Positions 32,582 through 41,919 of a stretch of DNA of 64,000 nt are shown here, piece by piece (position 1 is the stretch's first letter; every line of letters begins with the position of its first letter). The notes beneath the pieces were generated by a model, which was given only the letters and a program-made list of their open reading frames with translations, had not been told where the DNA came from and did not search any database. Position numbers and translations under genes: made by a program. The DNA lies in the NCBI GenBank assembly GCA_027490195.1, contig JAIXYN010000032.1, positions 1 to 64,000 of the forward strand. The letters run 5' to 3'. This DNA is from Verrucomicrobiaceae bacterium. Its GTDB lineage: Bacteria > Verrucomicrobiota > Verrucomicrobiia > Verrucomicrobiales > Verrucomicrobiaceae.

Positions 32582-33796
32582 CTAACTTTGCGGCTTACCC
32601 AGCCCCTTATACACCCCGAAGTCATTGAAGAAGAACTTCTTCGCGAGCCAGTACATCCAGTGCTTCTCGGGGATCTCCTCGCCTTCGCGCCACTGGCTGG
32701 TGCGTGGGGTCATGCTTTCGATTTCGGCCATGGCGGTCTGGCGGATGGTGGAGTCTTTAGCGGTGTGTTTGGTGACGACGGCTTTCACCAAGTCGGGGCG
32801 CTCTAGGACGATGCAGCCGCGGGTATTGGCGGAGGCGATGTTGCGGAAGTCGCGGAGGAATTCGCTTTTGGTGAAGACGTCGAAGAGGTCGTCGTTGGTG
32901 CGCACGCTTTCCTTGGCGAACTGGATGATGGGGCAGGGCTCGATGGCGCCGGTGGGGCTGATGTGATGGCTGATGCCGTTGGCCATGGGGCAGAGGGCCT
33001 GGCCGTTGTGGTCGTAGTAGGCATCCACGATGGCGATGGGCATCTTGGCGCGCATGTTGACGACGAACTTGCGCACCTGGGTGATCTGCTCGGGCGTGAG
33101 GGCGAGGTCGGCGCTGATCTTGGGGCCGACGGGGCGGTAGGTGTGATACCAGGCGTAGTGTACGCCCATGTCGATGAGGCGGCGGAGCCATTTCTCGGTG
33201 AGGAGGTCGTCGATGTTGGTTTTGCAGAGGCTGGTAGCCACGCCAGTGAGAACGCGGGCATCCAGGCAGTTTTGCAGGCCGCGCAGGGTGCGGGTGAGCA
33301 CGTCCTTGTTGCCACGGCGCTCATTGCTGACGATCTCGGTGCCTTCGATGCTGACCAGCGGGGTGATGTTGCCGAGCTTGCGCATGGTTTCGGCGGCCTT
33401 GGCGGTGATCATCTGCCCGTTGGTGAAGACCTGGAAGAAGGCGTCCGGGTGCATCGAAAGGAAGTCGAAGAGCTCCGGGTGCATGAAGGGCTCGCCGCCG
33501 AGGATGCCGAAGAAGGAATTGCCGCGCCGTTTGGCGTCGTTCACGATCTTGTTGAGCTCATCGAGATTGAGCGATTCGCGCGGTTTGTCCACGTCCACCC
33601 AGCAGCCCTGGCAGCGGAGGTTGCAGGAGTTCAGGATGGAGATGTAGAAGAACGGCGGGAAGTACTGGCCCTGCTTCATGCGCTGCTTGTGCAGCATGAC
33701 TGAGCGCGCCCCCTTGTAACCGAAATTCCAGCCGATTTTGGCCAGGCAGAGCGGATCAACGGTTTGCAGGATGCGGGAGGTGAGGGAAAGGAGCAT
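32582..33796 (-). CDS. Radical SAM protein with SPASM-like C-terminus
   Basis: A radical S-adenosylmethionine enzyme. The 4Fe-4S motif CNLRCQGC (CX3CX2C) lies near residue 58 and is followed by GGEPFMHPELFDF. The later region has further cysteines (ALCPMANGISHHISPTGAIEPCPI and TRGCIV), suggesting an auxiliary cluster. At 404 aa it is similar in layout to HpnH-like and SPASM oxidoreductases. The substrate cannot be read. The first 50 residues look like a helical accessory segment. It is divergent from dnaX with a 120-bp gap. Confidence 0.78.
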   Translation of the reverse strand: MLLSLTSRILQTVDPLCLAKIGWNFGYKGARSVMLHKQRMKQGQYFPPFFYISILNSCNLRCQGCWVDVDKPRESLNLDELNKIVNDAKRRGNSFFGILGGEPFMHPELFDFLSMHPDAFFQVFTNGQMITAKAAETMRKLGNITPLVSIEGTEIVSNERRGNKDVLTRTLRGLQNCLDARVLTGVATSLCKTNIDDLLTEKWLRRLIDMGVHYAWYHTYRPVGPKISADLALTPEQITQVRKFVVNMRAKMPIAIVDAYYDHNGQALCPMANGISHHISPTGAIEPCPIIQFAKESVRTNDDLFDVFTKSEFLRDFRNIASANTRGCIVLERPDLVKAVVTKHTAKDSTIRQTAMAEIESMTPRTSQWREGEEIPEKHWMYWLAKKFFFNDFGVYKGLGKPQS

Positions 33797-33916
33797 GGGA
33801 GTCGTCAGGGGGCAGGGATGTCGTCAAGAGGTCACTACGGGAGAAAAGGTCAAGACTTGAGGTGCAAAGTTCAAAGTTCCGGTGGCTTCCAGAATACGCT
33901 TCGATAGTCTGAACGG

Positions 33917-35857
33917 GTGAGTTACCAAGTTTTTGCCCGCAAATATCGCCCCAAGACCTTCGCAGACGTTCTCGGCCAGGATCATGTCGTACGGACGCTG
34001 CGCAATGCCATCGCCCAGCAGCGGCTGGCGCATGCCTATTTGTTTGTGGGGCCGCGTGGAACGGGGAAGACCTCCACGGCGCGTATTTTTGCCAAGGCGC
34101 TGTGCGCCAAGAACGGGCCGAGCATTGACTTTGACCCTGAAGACGAGCTGAGCATCGAGATCGCCGAAGGTCGCTGCATGGACGTGCTGGAGATCGACGG
34201 CGCGAGTAACAACGGTGTGGAGCAGGTGCGCGAGCTGCGGGACAACGTGAAGTACGCCCCGTCACGCTGCCGTTACAAGATCTACTACATCGATGAGGTC
34301 CACATGCTGACGACTGGGGCCTTCAATGCGCTGCTCAAGACGCTGGAAGAGCCACCGGAGCATGTGAAGTTCATTTTTGCCACGACCGAACCGAACAAGA
34401 TCCTGCCCACGATCATCAGTCGCTGCCAGCGCTTTGACCTGCGCCGCATCCCGAATGCGGTGATCGCCAAGCACCTGCTGCACATCGCCGAGCTGGAGAA
34501 TGTGAAGCTGGATGAGAAGGCGGCCTATGCCATCGGCAAAGGAGCCGAAGGCGGCATGCGCGACGCGCAGTCCATGCTGGATCAGCTCGTGGCCTTCTGC
34601 GGCGGCAACATCACTGAGCAGGACGTGCTGGATGTCTTCGGTTTCACCTCCGGCGAGTCCGTGGCAGCACTGGCGCGGCACATTCTCGAAAGCGACACCG
34701 TGGGCGCTCTGCGCGCCGTGTATGAGCAAAACGAAGCCGGCAAGGAGCTGGGGCGTTTCCTCGGAGATTTGATTCAGCATTTCCGCACCCTGCTGGTGCA
34801 GCAGGCGGACCCTGAAGCGGCGGCGGAAGATTTGAGCCCGGAAGTGGCTGAGGAAGTCGTGGTCCAGGCACAGATGGCCAGCACGGAGCAACTGCTGCGC
34901 GTGGTGGATGGCTTGGCCGATGTGGATGCGCGCATGCGCTGGGCCAGCAACAAGCGCCTGCACTTTGAACTGGGCGTCATCGCCTCTGTGCAGAGCTTGA
35001 ATGAAGTTTCGATCAGCGATGTCATTGATGCGCTGGATTCCGGCAGCGGAGAAGGTTTGCCCCGGCAGGCCCCGCGTGTGCAGGCGGCTCCAGCCCCCCT
35101 GCGCCGCGCGGCGGAGCCGGTGAAGGCAGCGCCAGTCGTCGTAGCTGAAAAGCCGCAGCCGGTGGTGCGTGAGGAGACTCCCGCGCCCGCCCTGGTGAGG
35201 GCACCGGAGCCTGTGGCGAAGGCCGCGCCCTTCGTTGAGAGAGCCCCGGCACCCGTGGTGGAGAAAGCGCCTGAGCCAGCACCCGCACCCGCACCCGCAC
35301 CCGCACCCGCACCCGTGGTGGTGGCGAAGGTCAAAGAGGCTTCAGCTGTGGATGACCCTGAAGAGCTGTTTAGCCAGGATGTTTTCTGGTCGAAGTTCGT
35401 CAGTCAGGTGCAGGTGCGTCGCCCCCTGGCTGTTTCCTGGCTGCAATCGACCACGCTGCTCGGCATCACGCGTAACACGATCAAGGTGGGTTTCCCACCG
35501 AGCGAGAGCTTTGCGCGAGACAGCCTGATGCGCCCGGCGCAGATCAGCTTTCTGGAAGGTCTGGCGCAGGAGCTGACGGGGAAGGCGATGAAGTTCGAAT
35601 TCGTTATCGATCCGAACCTCAAGGCACCCGTGTTTGCTGAGATTGATCTGGGCCTGCTGAATGAGCCAACCTCTGCTGGCAAACCCGCAGAAGCCCCCAA
35701 AGTGGAGCCCAAAGCTGCCGCCAAGGCCGACGCACCGCAGACCGCTGAACTTGACATCCCTGCGGCCGCTCCCAAACCGCCTGAGGATTTTTACAACGAT
35801 GCGCTGATCCAGCAGGCGATGGTGAAGTTTAAGGCAAAGTTGGTGGCTGCTGAGTAA
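33917..35857 (+). CDS. dnaX: DNA polymerase III subunit gamma/tau
   Basis: The clamp-loader ATPase of replication. Residues 1-230 carry Walker A GPRGTGKTST (near residue 42) and the YIDEVHMLT Walker B. The SRC-type arginine finger is in TIISRCQRFD, and domain III follows (AYAIGKGAEGGMRDAQSMLD). The zinc module usually present between Walker A and MDVLEIDGASNN lacks its cysteines here. A long Pro/Ala linker (residues about 380-475) contains a run of six AP dipeptides (cccgca repeats). A tau-like C-terminal domain follows. GTG start at 33917; 646 aa. Confidence 0.92.
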   Translation: MSYQVFARKYRPKTFADVLGQDHVVRTLRNAIAQQRLAHAYLFVGPRGTGKTSTARIFAKALCAKNGPSIDFDPEDELSIEIAEGRCMDVLEIDGASNNGVEQVRELRDNVKYAPSRCRYKIYYIDEVHMLTTGAFNALLKTLEEPPEHVKFIFATTEPNKILPTIISRCQRFDLRRIPNAVIAKHLLHIAELENVKLDEKAAYAIGKGAEGGMRDAQSMLDQLVAFCGGNITEQDVLDVFGFTSGESVAALARHILESDTVGALRAVYEQNEAGKELGRFLGDLIQHFRTLLVQQADPEAAAEDLSPEVAEEVVVQAQMASTEQLLRVVDGLADVDARMRWASNKRLHFELGVIASVQSLNEVSISDVIDALDSGSGEGLPRQAPRVQAAPAPLRRAAEPVKAAPVVVAEKPQPVVREETPAPALVRAPEPVAKAAPFVERAPAPVVEKAPEPAPAPAPAPAPAPVVVAKVKEASAVDDPEELFSQDVFWSKFVSQVQVRRPLAVSWLQSTTLLGITRNTIKVGFPPSESFARDSLMRPAQISFLEGLAQELTGKAMKFEFVIDPNLKAPVFAEIDLGLLNEPTSAGKPAEAPKVEPKAAAKADAPQTAELDIPAAAPKPPEDFYNDALIQQAMVKFKAKLVAAE

Positions 35858-35911
35858 GGAAAAGCTCGCATTGAGGAGCTTGCTGTCTTTGGATGGCGGC
35901 TTCCTCACTCA

Positions 35912-37372
35912 ATGACTTCCGAATCTACCGGCCAGCCCCGCGGTCTTCGCACTCTGTTCTTCACCGAAATGTGGGAACGCTTCAGCTACTACGGCATGCG
36001 GGCGCTGCTGGTGCTTTACATGGTGGCCGAGGTGAATCGAGGCGGCATGGGGCTGACGGATGAAATGGCAGCCGCCATCTACGGACTTTACACGGCGCTC
36101 GTTTACATGACGGCATTGCCCGGCGGCTGGGTGGGGGACCGGCTGCTCGGGGCCAAGGGAGCGGTCTGGTGGGGAGGCATTGTGATTGCCATCGGCCATG
36201 TGGTACTGGGTCTGCACAGCACGCAGGCGTTTTTCATCGGACTGATTCTGGTGGCCTTCGGTTCCGGGCTGTTGAAGTCGAACATGAGCGCGCTGGTGGG
36301 GCAGCTTTATCCTGAGGGCGGCGCACGGCGTGATGCGGGTTTTACCTTGTTTTATATGGGCATCAATGTCGGCGCTTTGTTTGGCCAGTTGTTATGTGGC
36401 TGGCTGGGTGAGGAAGTGGGCTGGCGCTGGGGCTTTTCGGCGGCAGCGGCGGGTATGTTTCTGGGCTTGGTGCAGTTCAAGTTCACGCACCAACATGTGG
36501 CACAGATCGGCGAACGCGTGGTGCATGAAGGTCAGAATATACGGCGTGAATGGACACTGCTGCTGCTTGCGTTGGCCGGTGTGGGCGTCTTGGTCGCGTT
36601 GGGGGTGGCGGGAATCATTCAAATCGATGCCATCAAGTTTGCCCACCACACTGCGTGGTTCATCGCCGGAGTGGCGCTGCTGTATTTCCTCTGGGCGTTT
36701 TTTCTGGCCAAACTGGATGTCGTTGAAAAGAAGCGAATGGTGGTCATCCTCGTTCTGTTTCTGGCATCGGCCATGTTCTGGGCGGGCTTCGAGCAGGTGG
36801 GCTCGTCCTTCAGTATTTTTGCAGAACGATTCACCCTTCGGAAATTCGCTGGGTGGGAGGTTCCGGCGAGCTGGATTCAGGCGCTGAATCCGCTCTGTGT
36901 CATCGCGCTAGCTCCACTTGTAGCGTTGCTCTGGTCTCGGCTGGCTCGCAGTGAAAGATCACCTTCGTTGACGACCAAGATGTCCTGGGCGCTGCTCATG
37001 CTGGCGCTGGGTTTTGTGGTTGCCGGTTGGGCGGCACAGCGTGCCTTGAGCACGGGGCCCGTGTGGCCGACATGGCTGATGTCCGTGGTCGTGCTGCACA
37101 CTTTAGGCGAACTCTTTCTTAGCCCGGTCGGTTTGAGTGCCGTCACCAAACTTTCGCCGCCGCGCCTCACAGGTCAGATGATGGGCATCTGGTTTCTCGG
37201 CAGTTCGCTGGGAGATATTCTGGCGGGAATCCTAGCTGGAGGTGTTACTGGCGATGCCACCGCCCAGATGCCCGAGCGCTTTATCCATGTGGCGATCACT
37301 GCCGGGGTTTCAGGGGTAGTCCTGTTGCTCCTTGCGCGCTGGATCACGAAGTTGATGCCGGGGATTAAGTGA
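35912..37372 (+). CDS. POT-family proton-coupled peptide transporter
   Basis: An inner-membrane importer of di- and tripeptides (MFS, PTR2/POT family). The signature EMWERFSYYGMRALLVLYM opens helix 1 (the ExxERFxYY motif). A second signature, FTLFYMGINVGALFGQLL, lies in helix 5. About 12-14 hydrophobic segments run to residue 480, and the length (486 aa) is normal. It begins 54 bp after dnaX on the same strand. No other peptide-uptake genes are adjacent. Confidence 0.88.
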   Translation: MTSESTGQPRGLRTLFFTEMWERFSYYGMRALLVLYMVAEVNRGGMGLTDEMAAAIYGLYTALVYMTALPGGWVGDRLLGAKGAVWWGGIVIAIGHVVLGLHSTQAFFIGLILVAFGSGLLKSNMSALVGQLYPEGGARRDAGFTLFYMGINVGALFGQLLCGWLGEEVGWRWGFSAAAAGMFLGLVQFKFTHQHVAQIGERVVHEGQNIRREWTLLLLALAGVGVLVALGVAGIIQIDAIKFAHHTAWFIAGVALLYFLWAFFLAKLDVVEKKRMVVILVLFLASAMFWAGFEQVGSSFSIFAERFTLRKFAGWEVPASWIQALNPLCVIALAPLVALLWSRLARSERSPSLTTKMSWALLMLALGFVVAGWAAQRALSTGPVWPTWLMSVVVLHTLGELFLSPVGLSAVTKLSPPRLTGQMMGIWFLGSSLGDILAGILAGGVTGDATAQMPERFIHVAITAGVSGVVLLLLARWITKLMPGIK

Positions 37373-37511
37373 GCTCTTTAGCGTTTCGCAAAATTCATTG
37401 CCGTTCAGCGGGCTGTCTCTTGATGGAAGATCATGGGCTCCGAAGGCGGCAGGCTGAGGACGGCCAGCCCCACCCTTGTTTGGGCTGGCACGTGACAGGC
37501 GCGAGGTAGGC

Positions 37512-37529
37512 AGGCTTGTCGACAAGCCT
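37512..37529. repeat. Perfect 18-bp palindrome
   Basis: aggcttgtcgacaagcct is a perfect palindrome in the convergent gap between the transporter and the second DUF1553 gene. It is extended by cgagg/cctcg flanks with a bulge. It could be a protein-binding site or a cruciform; no T-run is attached. Confidence 0.4.
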
Positions 37530-37582
37530 CGACCGAATGTCGTTACGGCTGCTTTACGAACATACCCATTTTCTTCACTGCA

Positions 37583-37620
37583 CAAAAAACGGGCGGTCAG
37601 GCTATCGCCCAACCGCCCGC
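37583..37620 (-). terminator. Intrinsic terminator of the second DUF1553 gene
   Basis: On the minus strand cgggcggt...accgcccg form an 8-bp GC stem directly followed by TTTTTT. It begins about 26 bp past the stop codon of the gene ending at 37646. Confidence 0.8.
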
Positions 37621-37645
37621 TTCGAAACTCGGATCTGTCAGCCGA

Positions 37646-40483
37646 TCAATGGTTGAAGTAGAACTCCTTGGAGTTCAGCAGGGCCCAGAACAAATCTTCG
37701 AGGACGTTTTGACGGGAAGCGGGGTCTTCGGTGATGGCCTGTTGCACGTTGTTCCATTCCTTTTCAAGAGGCATGCGGCCAAAGACGCGGAGGAAGAGGT
37801 CTTCCACGATTTCGCGGTCGTTCTTCTTCTCCTGAATCATCTTGGCGACCACGCGGCCCTGCTTGATGCGGTCATTCACGGCGTCGCCGTTCATGAGGTG
37901 AAGCGCCTGGGAAAGGGTGGGTTCCATCTTCACTTCGCAGGAGCAAACGGATTCACGCTTGGCACGGCCGAAAGTGGTGAGGAAGTAGTTCGAGACGGCA
38001 CCGTCGGCGATCTGCACGGCACGGGCACCCAGAGGCAGGCCCTGGAACTTGTTCGGCGTGTCGGTGATCTGTGAGATGGCATCGAGCAGCACTTCGGCGC
38101 GAACACGGCGGACCTGGGCGTGTGAGAAATTGCGTTTGTCGCCTGCGTTGGTTTCGTTGACCTTGGTGCTGCGCTGGTAGGTCTGGGAGTTGCAGACATC
38201 ACGGACGAACTTGCGCATGTCGTATTTGTACTCGGTCAGGTGCTCGGCCATGGCGGCAATGAGAGCGGGATTGGAGGGCGGATTGGAGACGCGCACGTCA
38301 TCCACGGGCTCCACCACGCCAACACCGTTGAAATGGGCCCAGACGATGTTGGCAACATTGCGGGCGAAGAAGGGGTTCTGCGGGGAGGCCATCCAGTCGG
38401 CAAGCACCTTGCGGCGGTCTTCGCCGGGTTTCATTTCTGGAGTATCGCCACCCAGGAACTTGGGCTTCATCACAGCCTGTGTGAGGAAGTGTTTCGATTC
38501 ACCACCCTTGCTGTTGTAGATGATGACTTCCGCCGGATCGTCAGTCTGCTTGCGACCAATCTGGGAGAAGAAGGCTTTGAAGCCATAATAGTCATCCATG
38601 GTCCAGCGGTCGAAGGGATGATTGTGGCACTGGGCGCACTGAATGCGCATGCCCATGAACACCTGCGCAACGTTTTCGGTCAGCTTGAGCTGGTCGAGTT
38701 CGGTCTGGTAGAAGTTGACCGCAGGGTTGGAGACGGTGCCACCGGTGGAAGCGAGGAGTTCCACCACGATTTCATTGATGGGGATGTTCTTGCCGATGCG
38801 CTCGGAGAGCCAGTTGTAATACAGGAGCGCGTTCTTGTAGAAGGGCGGCGTGTTGTTGTTGATCGCGGAACGGATCTGCAGCAGTTCGGCCCACTTCATC
38901 ACCCACAATTCGGTGAACTCCTTGCGTTCCAGCAGGCTGTCCACCAGTGCAGCGCGCTTGTTGGGGCTGGAGTCGGCCAGGAAGGCGCGCATGTCCTTCG
39001 CTTCTGGATAGACACCGGCGATGTCGATGAAGGCACGACGCACGAACTCCTCGTCGGTGCAGATGCCGGAGGGCAGGATGCGCAGCTTGTGAAGGTTCTC
39101 ATCGACCAGAGTGTCGATGTAATTGGTCTCTGCGAGCTTGGGCCGCTCATACTGGAGCTGAGCAGGAATCACCAGCACCTGAGCGGTGACGGAGTACACA
39201 TTGAAACGGGCGAGCATGAACGCGGCACCTCGGTCGCCGGAGGTCACGAGGCCCTGCTTGCTGATGGTCGCGGTCGGGTCGTTGTTGGACATGAACAGCG
39301 CGAGGTTTGTCACATCGCGGTCGGTGCCATCGGAGTAGGTGGCGCGAACGGTGATTTGCTGCGTGGCGTTCTTGCCTTCCATGACGATCTGGCTGGGGAA
39401 GACTTCGATGCCGGTGACCTTGGCCACATCGGCGGCGTCATCTGGAGCCCCTGCGTTGATCCATTCGATCAGCGCCTTGTTGTATGTGGAATCTGGCTCG
39501 AAGCACTGGTTGCCCGAGTGAGGCACGGCACCGACGGCTTTTTCAATGAGCGAGCTTTCTTCCGGAATGGCCAGATTGATGCGGCGGCCTGGCATTTCGC
39601 GGGTGATGCGAGTGTAGTCACCAGCGGGGTCCATGCCGAAAAGGGAAGTGCGGAAGCCGTCTTTGCCGCGTGCGGCACCATGGCAGCCGCCCTGATTGCA
39701 GCCGCCGCGCATGAACACGGGCATGCAGTCGAGGCGGAAGGAGATGGCGCGATCCTTGGTGCCATCTTTCACCTGGATCGCGGCTTTGACCGTCTGACCT
39801 CCGATGGAGGCGATCAGTTCGGTGCTGCCTGCGTCTGCGACTGGCTTCAGCGTCAGACCGTCGAGTGCGGCAATCTTGCTGTCGGCAACTTTGAGATCGC
39901 ATACGTCGGTGACATCCTTGGTGGTGGCATCCTGAAAGGTGGCCAGCACGACAACGCGGTGGAAATCACGCTTGGTTTCCAAGGAGTATTTCTCGGGGAG
40001 AATTTGGATGCTCTTCAGGGTTGGGAGCTTCTTCTGCAACTCGGCCAGAGCCGCGCGCTGCTCGGGTGTTTTATAGACGAGTGTCAGGTTCTGCGGCCAC
40101 TGGGCACCTGCGGCGATCCAGCGCTTGAGCACGTCGATCTCATTCGCGGCGAGCGGCCCGCCTTTGGGCGGCATGATGTCATCGTGATCTTTGGGAAGCA
40201 CGACGCGCTTGATCATTTCGCTTTCATCAGGCTTGCCGGCGACGAGGGCGGGGCCTTCAGCGCCGCCTTTGAGCAGAGCGGCCGCGGAATCCATCAGCAG
40301 CTTGCCTTTGATCTTGTTGGGATTGTGGCACTCCAAGCACTTGGTTTCCAAGATGGGCTGCACATCACGCACAAAATCGACTCCGGCTGTAGCGGCTGGC
40401 GCTGCTGGAGTTGTAGGGTCAACAGCGAGAGCACTGGAGGTGAGGGCGAGGATAAAGAGAGAAGCTCGCACGGGGCTTTTCAT
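37646..40483 (-). CDS. DUF1549/DUF1553 cytochrome protein with Ig-like domain
   Basis: A large exported PSCyt protein. The signal peptide MKSPVRASLFILALTSSALA fixes the start at ATG 40483. The N-terminal haem motif CLECHNPNKIKGK lies near residue 60. A C-rich non-haem stretch, MRGGCNQGGCHGAARGKDGF, follows in the middle. An Ig-like (Big_2-type) module (MEGKNATQQITVRATYSDGT) precedes DUF1549, which contains CAQCHNHPFDRW. DUF1553 closes the protein. At 945 aa it is typical of this architecture. No DUF1501 partner is adjacent. It is followed by a strong terminator. Confidence 0.86.
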   Translation of the reverse strand: MKSPVRASLFILALTSSALAVDPTTPAAPAATAGVDFVRDVQPILETKCLECHNPNKIKGKLLMDSAAALLKGGAEGPALVAGKPDESEMIKRVVLPKDHDDIMPPKGGPLAANEIDVLKRWIAAGAQWPQNLTLVYKTPEQRAALAELQKKLPTLKSIQILPEKYSLETKRDFHRVVVLATFQDATTKDVTDVCDLKVADSKIAALDGLTLKPVADAGSTELIASIGGQTVKAAIQVKDGTKDRAISFRLDCMPVFMRGGCNQGGCHGAARGKDGFRTSLFGMDPAGDYTRITREMPGRRINLAIPEESSLIEKAVGAVPHSGNQCFEPDSTYNKALIEWINAGAPDDAADVAKVTGIEVFPSQIVMEGKNATQQITVRATYSDGTDRDVTNLALFMSNNDPTATISKQGLVTSGDRGAAFMLARFNVYSVTAQVLVIPAQLQYERPKLAETNYIDTLVDENLHKLRILPSGICTDEEFVRRAFIDIAGVYPEAKDMRAFLADSSPNKRAALVDSLLERKEFTELWVMKWAELLQIRSAINNNTPPFYKNALLYYNWLSERIGKNIPINEIVVELLASTGGTVSNPAVNFYQTELDQLKLTENVAQVFMGMRIQCAQCHNHPFDRWTMDDYYGFKAFFSQIGRKQTDDPAEVIIYNSKGGESKHFLTQAVMKPKFLGGDTPEMKPGEDRRKVLADWMASPQNPFFARNVANIVWAHFNGVGVVEPVDDVRVSNPPSNPALIAAMAEHLTEYKYDMRKFVRDVCNSQTYQRSTKVNETNAGDKRNFSHAQVRRVRAEVLLDAISQITDTPNKFQGLPLGARAVQIADGAVSNYFLTTFGRAKRESVCSCEVKMEPTLSQALHLMNGDAVNDRIKQGRVVAKMIQEKKNDREIVEDLFLRVFGRMPLEKEWNNVQQAITEDPASRQNVLEDLFWALLNSKEFYFNH

Positions 40484-40571
40484 AAAGGGTAAGATCAAGG
40501 GGTTACTCAAGCTACGGGCTGGAGGTGGGGTATTTATCACGGATGCGAAAAAACTCTGTGAATAATGTTCA

Positions 40572-41804
40572 TCAGGCCTCCAAGGCCGCCAGCCGTTGGC
40601 CAATGGGCGGGTGGGAGTAATGCAGCCAGACCGTTAGCGCATGGGGATTGGGGTGCGTGAGGTGGTCGAGCGAGAGCTTTTGCAAGCCTGCGATGAGGGG
40701 CGTGCTGCCGCAGGCGGCCCGGGCGAAGGCGTCGGCTTGGAATTCGTGTCTGCGGCTCAGGGCGCTGCTCACCAAACCCAGAAGTAGGCTGGCAGGCTGG
40801 TAAAGGATGCTAAAGAGCACGAGCCCAAGACCCAGCGGCTGTCCCGTGACTCCAAAGGCCTGGAAAAATGCGGGCGACTGCAAGGCGGCATGCAGCAGGT
40901 AAAACATCAGGCCGCTTTCCAGCAGGCCAAGGATGAGCTGCTGTGGAACGTGACGGCATTTGTGGTGCCCGATCTCATGGGCCAGGATCGCCTCCAACTC
41001 CTCCTGCGAGTGTTTTTCAATCAAGGTGTCGAACAGGGCGATGCGCTTGTTTTTGCCGAAGCCACTGAGGAAGGCATTGGCCTTGCTGGAGCGGCGCGAG
41101 CCATCCACCACCGAAACATCGACGACGGGGAATTTGAGACGTGCTGCCAGCGCCAGCAGCGCCTCACGCAGGGGGCCATCGGCCAGAGGTTGGAATTTGA
41201 GGAACAAAGGCATCAGCAGACGCGGAGAGAGCCAGGCCATGACAATGCTGAAGCCTGCGACCGTGAGCCAGGTGTAGAGCACCGCCTGCGTCTGGGTCTG
41301 GAAGAACCACAGGATCAGCGCCAGCAGCGGTCCGCCGAGCAGGGCGGTGAGCAGCAGGCCCTTGAGGCGGTCTTTGATGAAGGTGCCCGGTGTGGTGCGG
41401 TTGAAGCCGTATTCGGCTTCGATCTTGAAGGTGTCGTAGGCATCAAAGGGCAGGGACAGTACATTTTGCACCAGCATCAGCAGGCCGATGACGCCCACGC
41501 CTGTCTGCACGGCATTCCAGCCCCAGGTGGCACTCCAACGCTGCAGCCAGTCAAAGCCGCCGCTCCACCAAAACAAAACCAATGTGCCCACTGAGAAGGT
41601 GCTGCGCAGCAGATCAAGGTGTGCGGATTTGCCAGCGTATTCACCGGCCTTCTGCACGGTTTCGTCCGTGAAAATCGCTTTCAACCGCTGGGGCAAAGCG
41701 TGGCGAAACTGCCCGAGGTTCAAAAACGTGGCGACGATTTCGAGGTGAAAGACGCCGAGCACGCCGATGACAGCGGCGATGAACCAGGTATTGGAGAGAG
41801 ACAT
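40572..41804 (-). CDS. M48-family membrane metalloprotease (Ste24-like)
   Basis: A CAAX-protease/Ste24-like zinc peptidase embedded in the inner membrane. The zinc site HEIGHHKCRH lies near residue 277. A third ligand is expected in SRRHEFQADAFA near 353. Six to seven hydrophobic segments surround the site. Its N-terminal half (EYAGKSAHLDLLRSTF, FKIEAEYGFNRTTPGTFIKD) matches the peptidase M48 N-terminal domain. The length of 410 aa is typical. It probably clears damaged membrane proteins. Divergent from the hydrolase gene at 41920. Confidence 0.9.
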   Translation of the reverse strand: MSLSNTWFIAAVIGVLGVFHLEIVATFLNLGQFRHALPQRLKAIFTDETVQKAGEYAGKSAHLDLLRSTFSVGTLVLFWWSGGFDWLQRWSATWGWNAVQTGVGVIGLLMLVQNVLSLPFDAYDTFKIEAEYGFNRTTPGTFIKDRLKGLLLTALLGGPLLALILWFFQTQTQAVLYTWLTVAGFSIVMAWLSPRLLMPLFLKFQPLADGPLREALLALAARLKFPVVDVSVVDGSRRSSKANAFLSGFGKNKRIALFDTLIEKHSQEELEAILAHEIGHHKCRHVPQQLILGLLESGLMFYLLHAALQSPAFFQAFGVTGQPLGLGLVLFSILYQPASLLLGLVSSALSRRHEFQADAFARAACGSTPLIAGLQKLSLDHLTHPNPHALTVWLHYSHPPIGQRLAALEA

Positions 41805-41919
41805 GCGAAGGGAAGGGGGCGCAAGGGCCCATGAATGGGTTGGGTTCAGGAAGATGGCGCAGGGCTACCAGATTCCCAAAAAATGGTGTAACCACTCGCG
41901 CCGTGCGGCATTTCAGTCA

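Noticed and set aside
32476-32630. Possible IS66-type accessory HTH fragment (SKKAFCQEYGIP)
   Set aside because: The match covers only about 12 residues and overlaps the radical SAM gene end, so it is mentioned as a hint but not called.
35277-35316. cccgca tandem repeat as a regulatory or mobile repeat
   Set aside because: It encodes the AP-rich linker of DnaX, a normal low-complexity feature.
38240-40492. 750-aa plus-strand ORF
   Set aside because: Antisense shadow of the DUF1553 cytochrome gene caused by GC-rich codon use.
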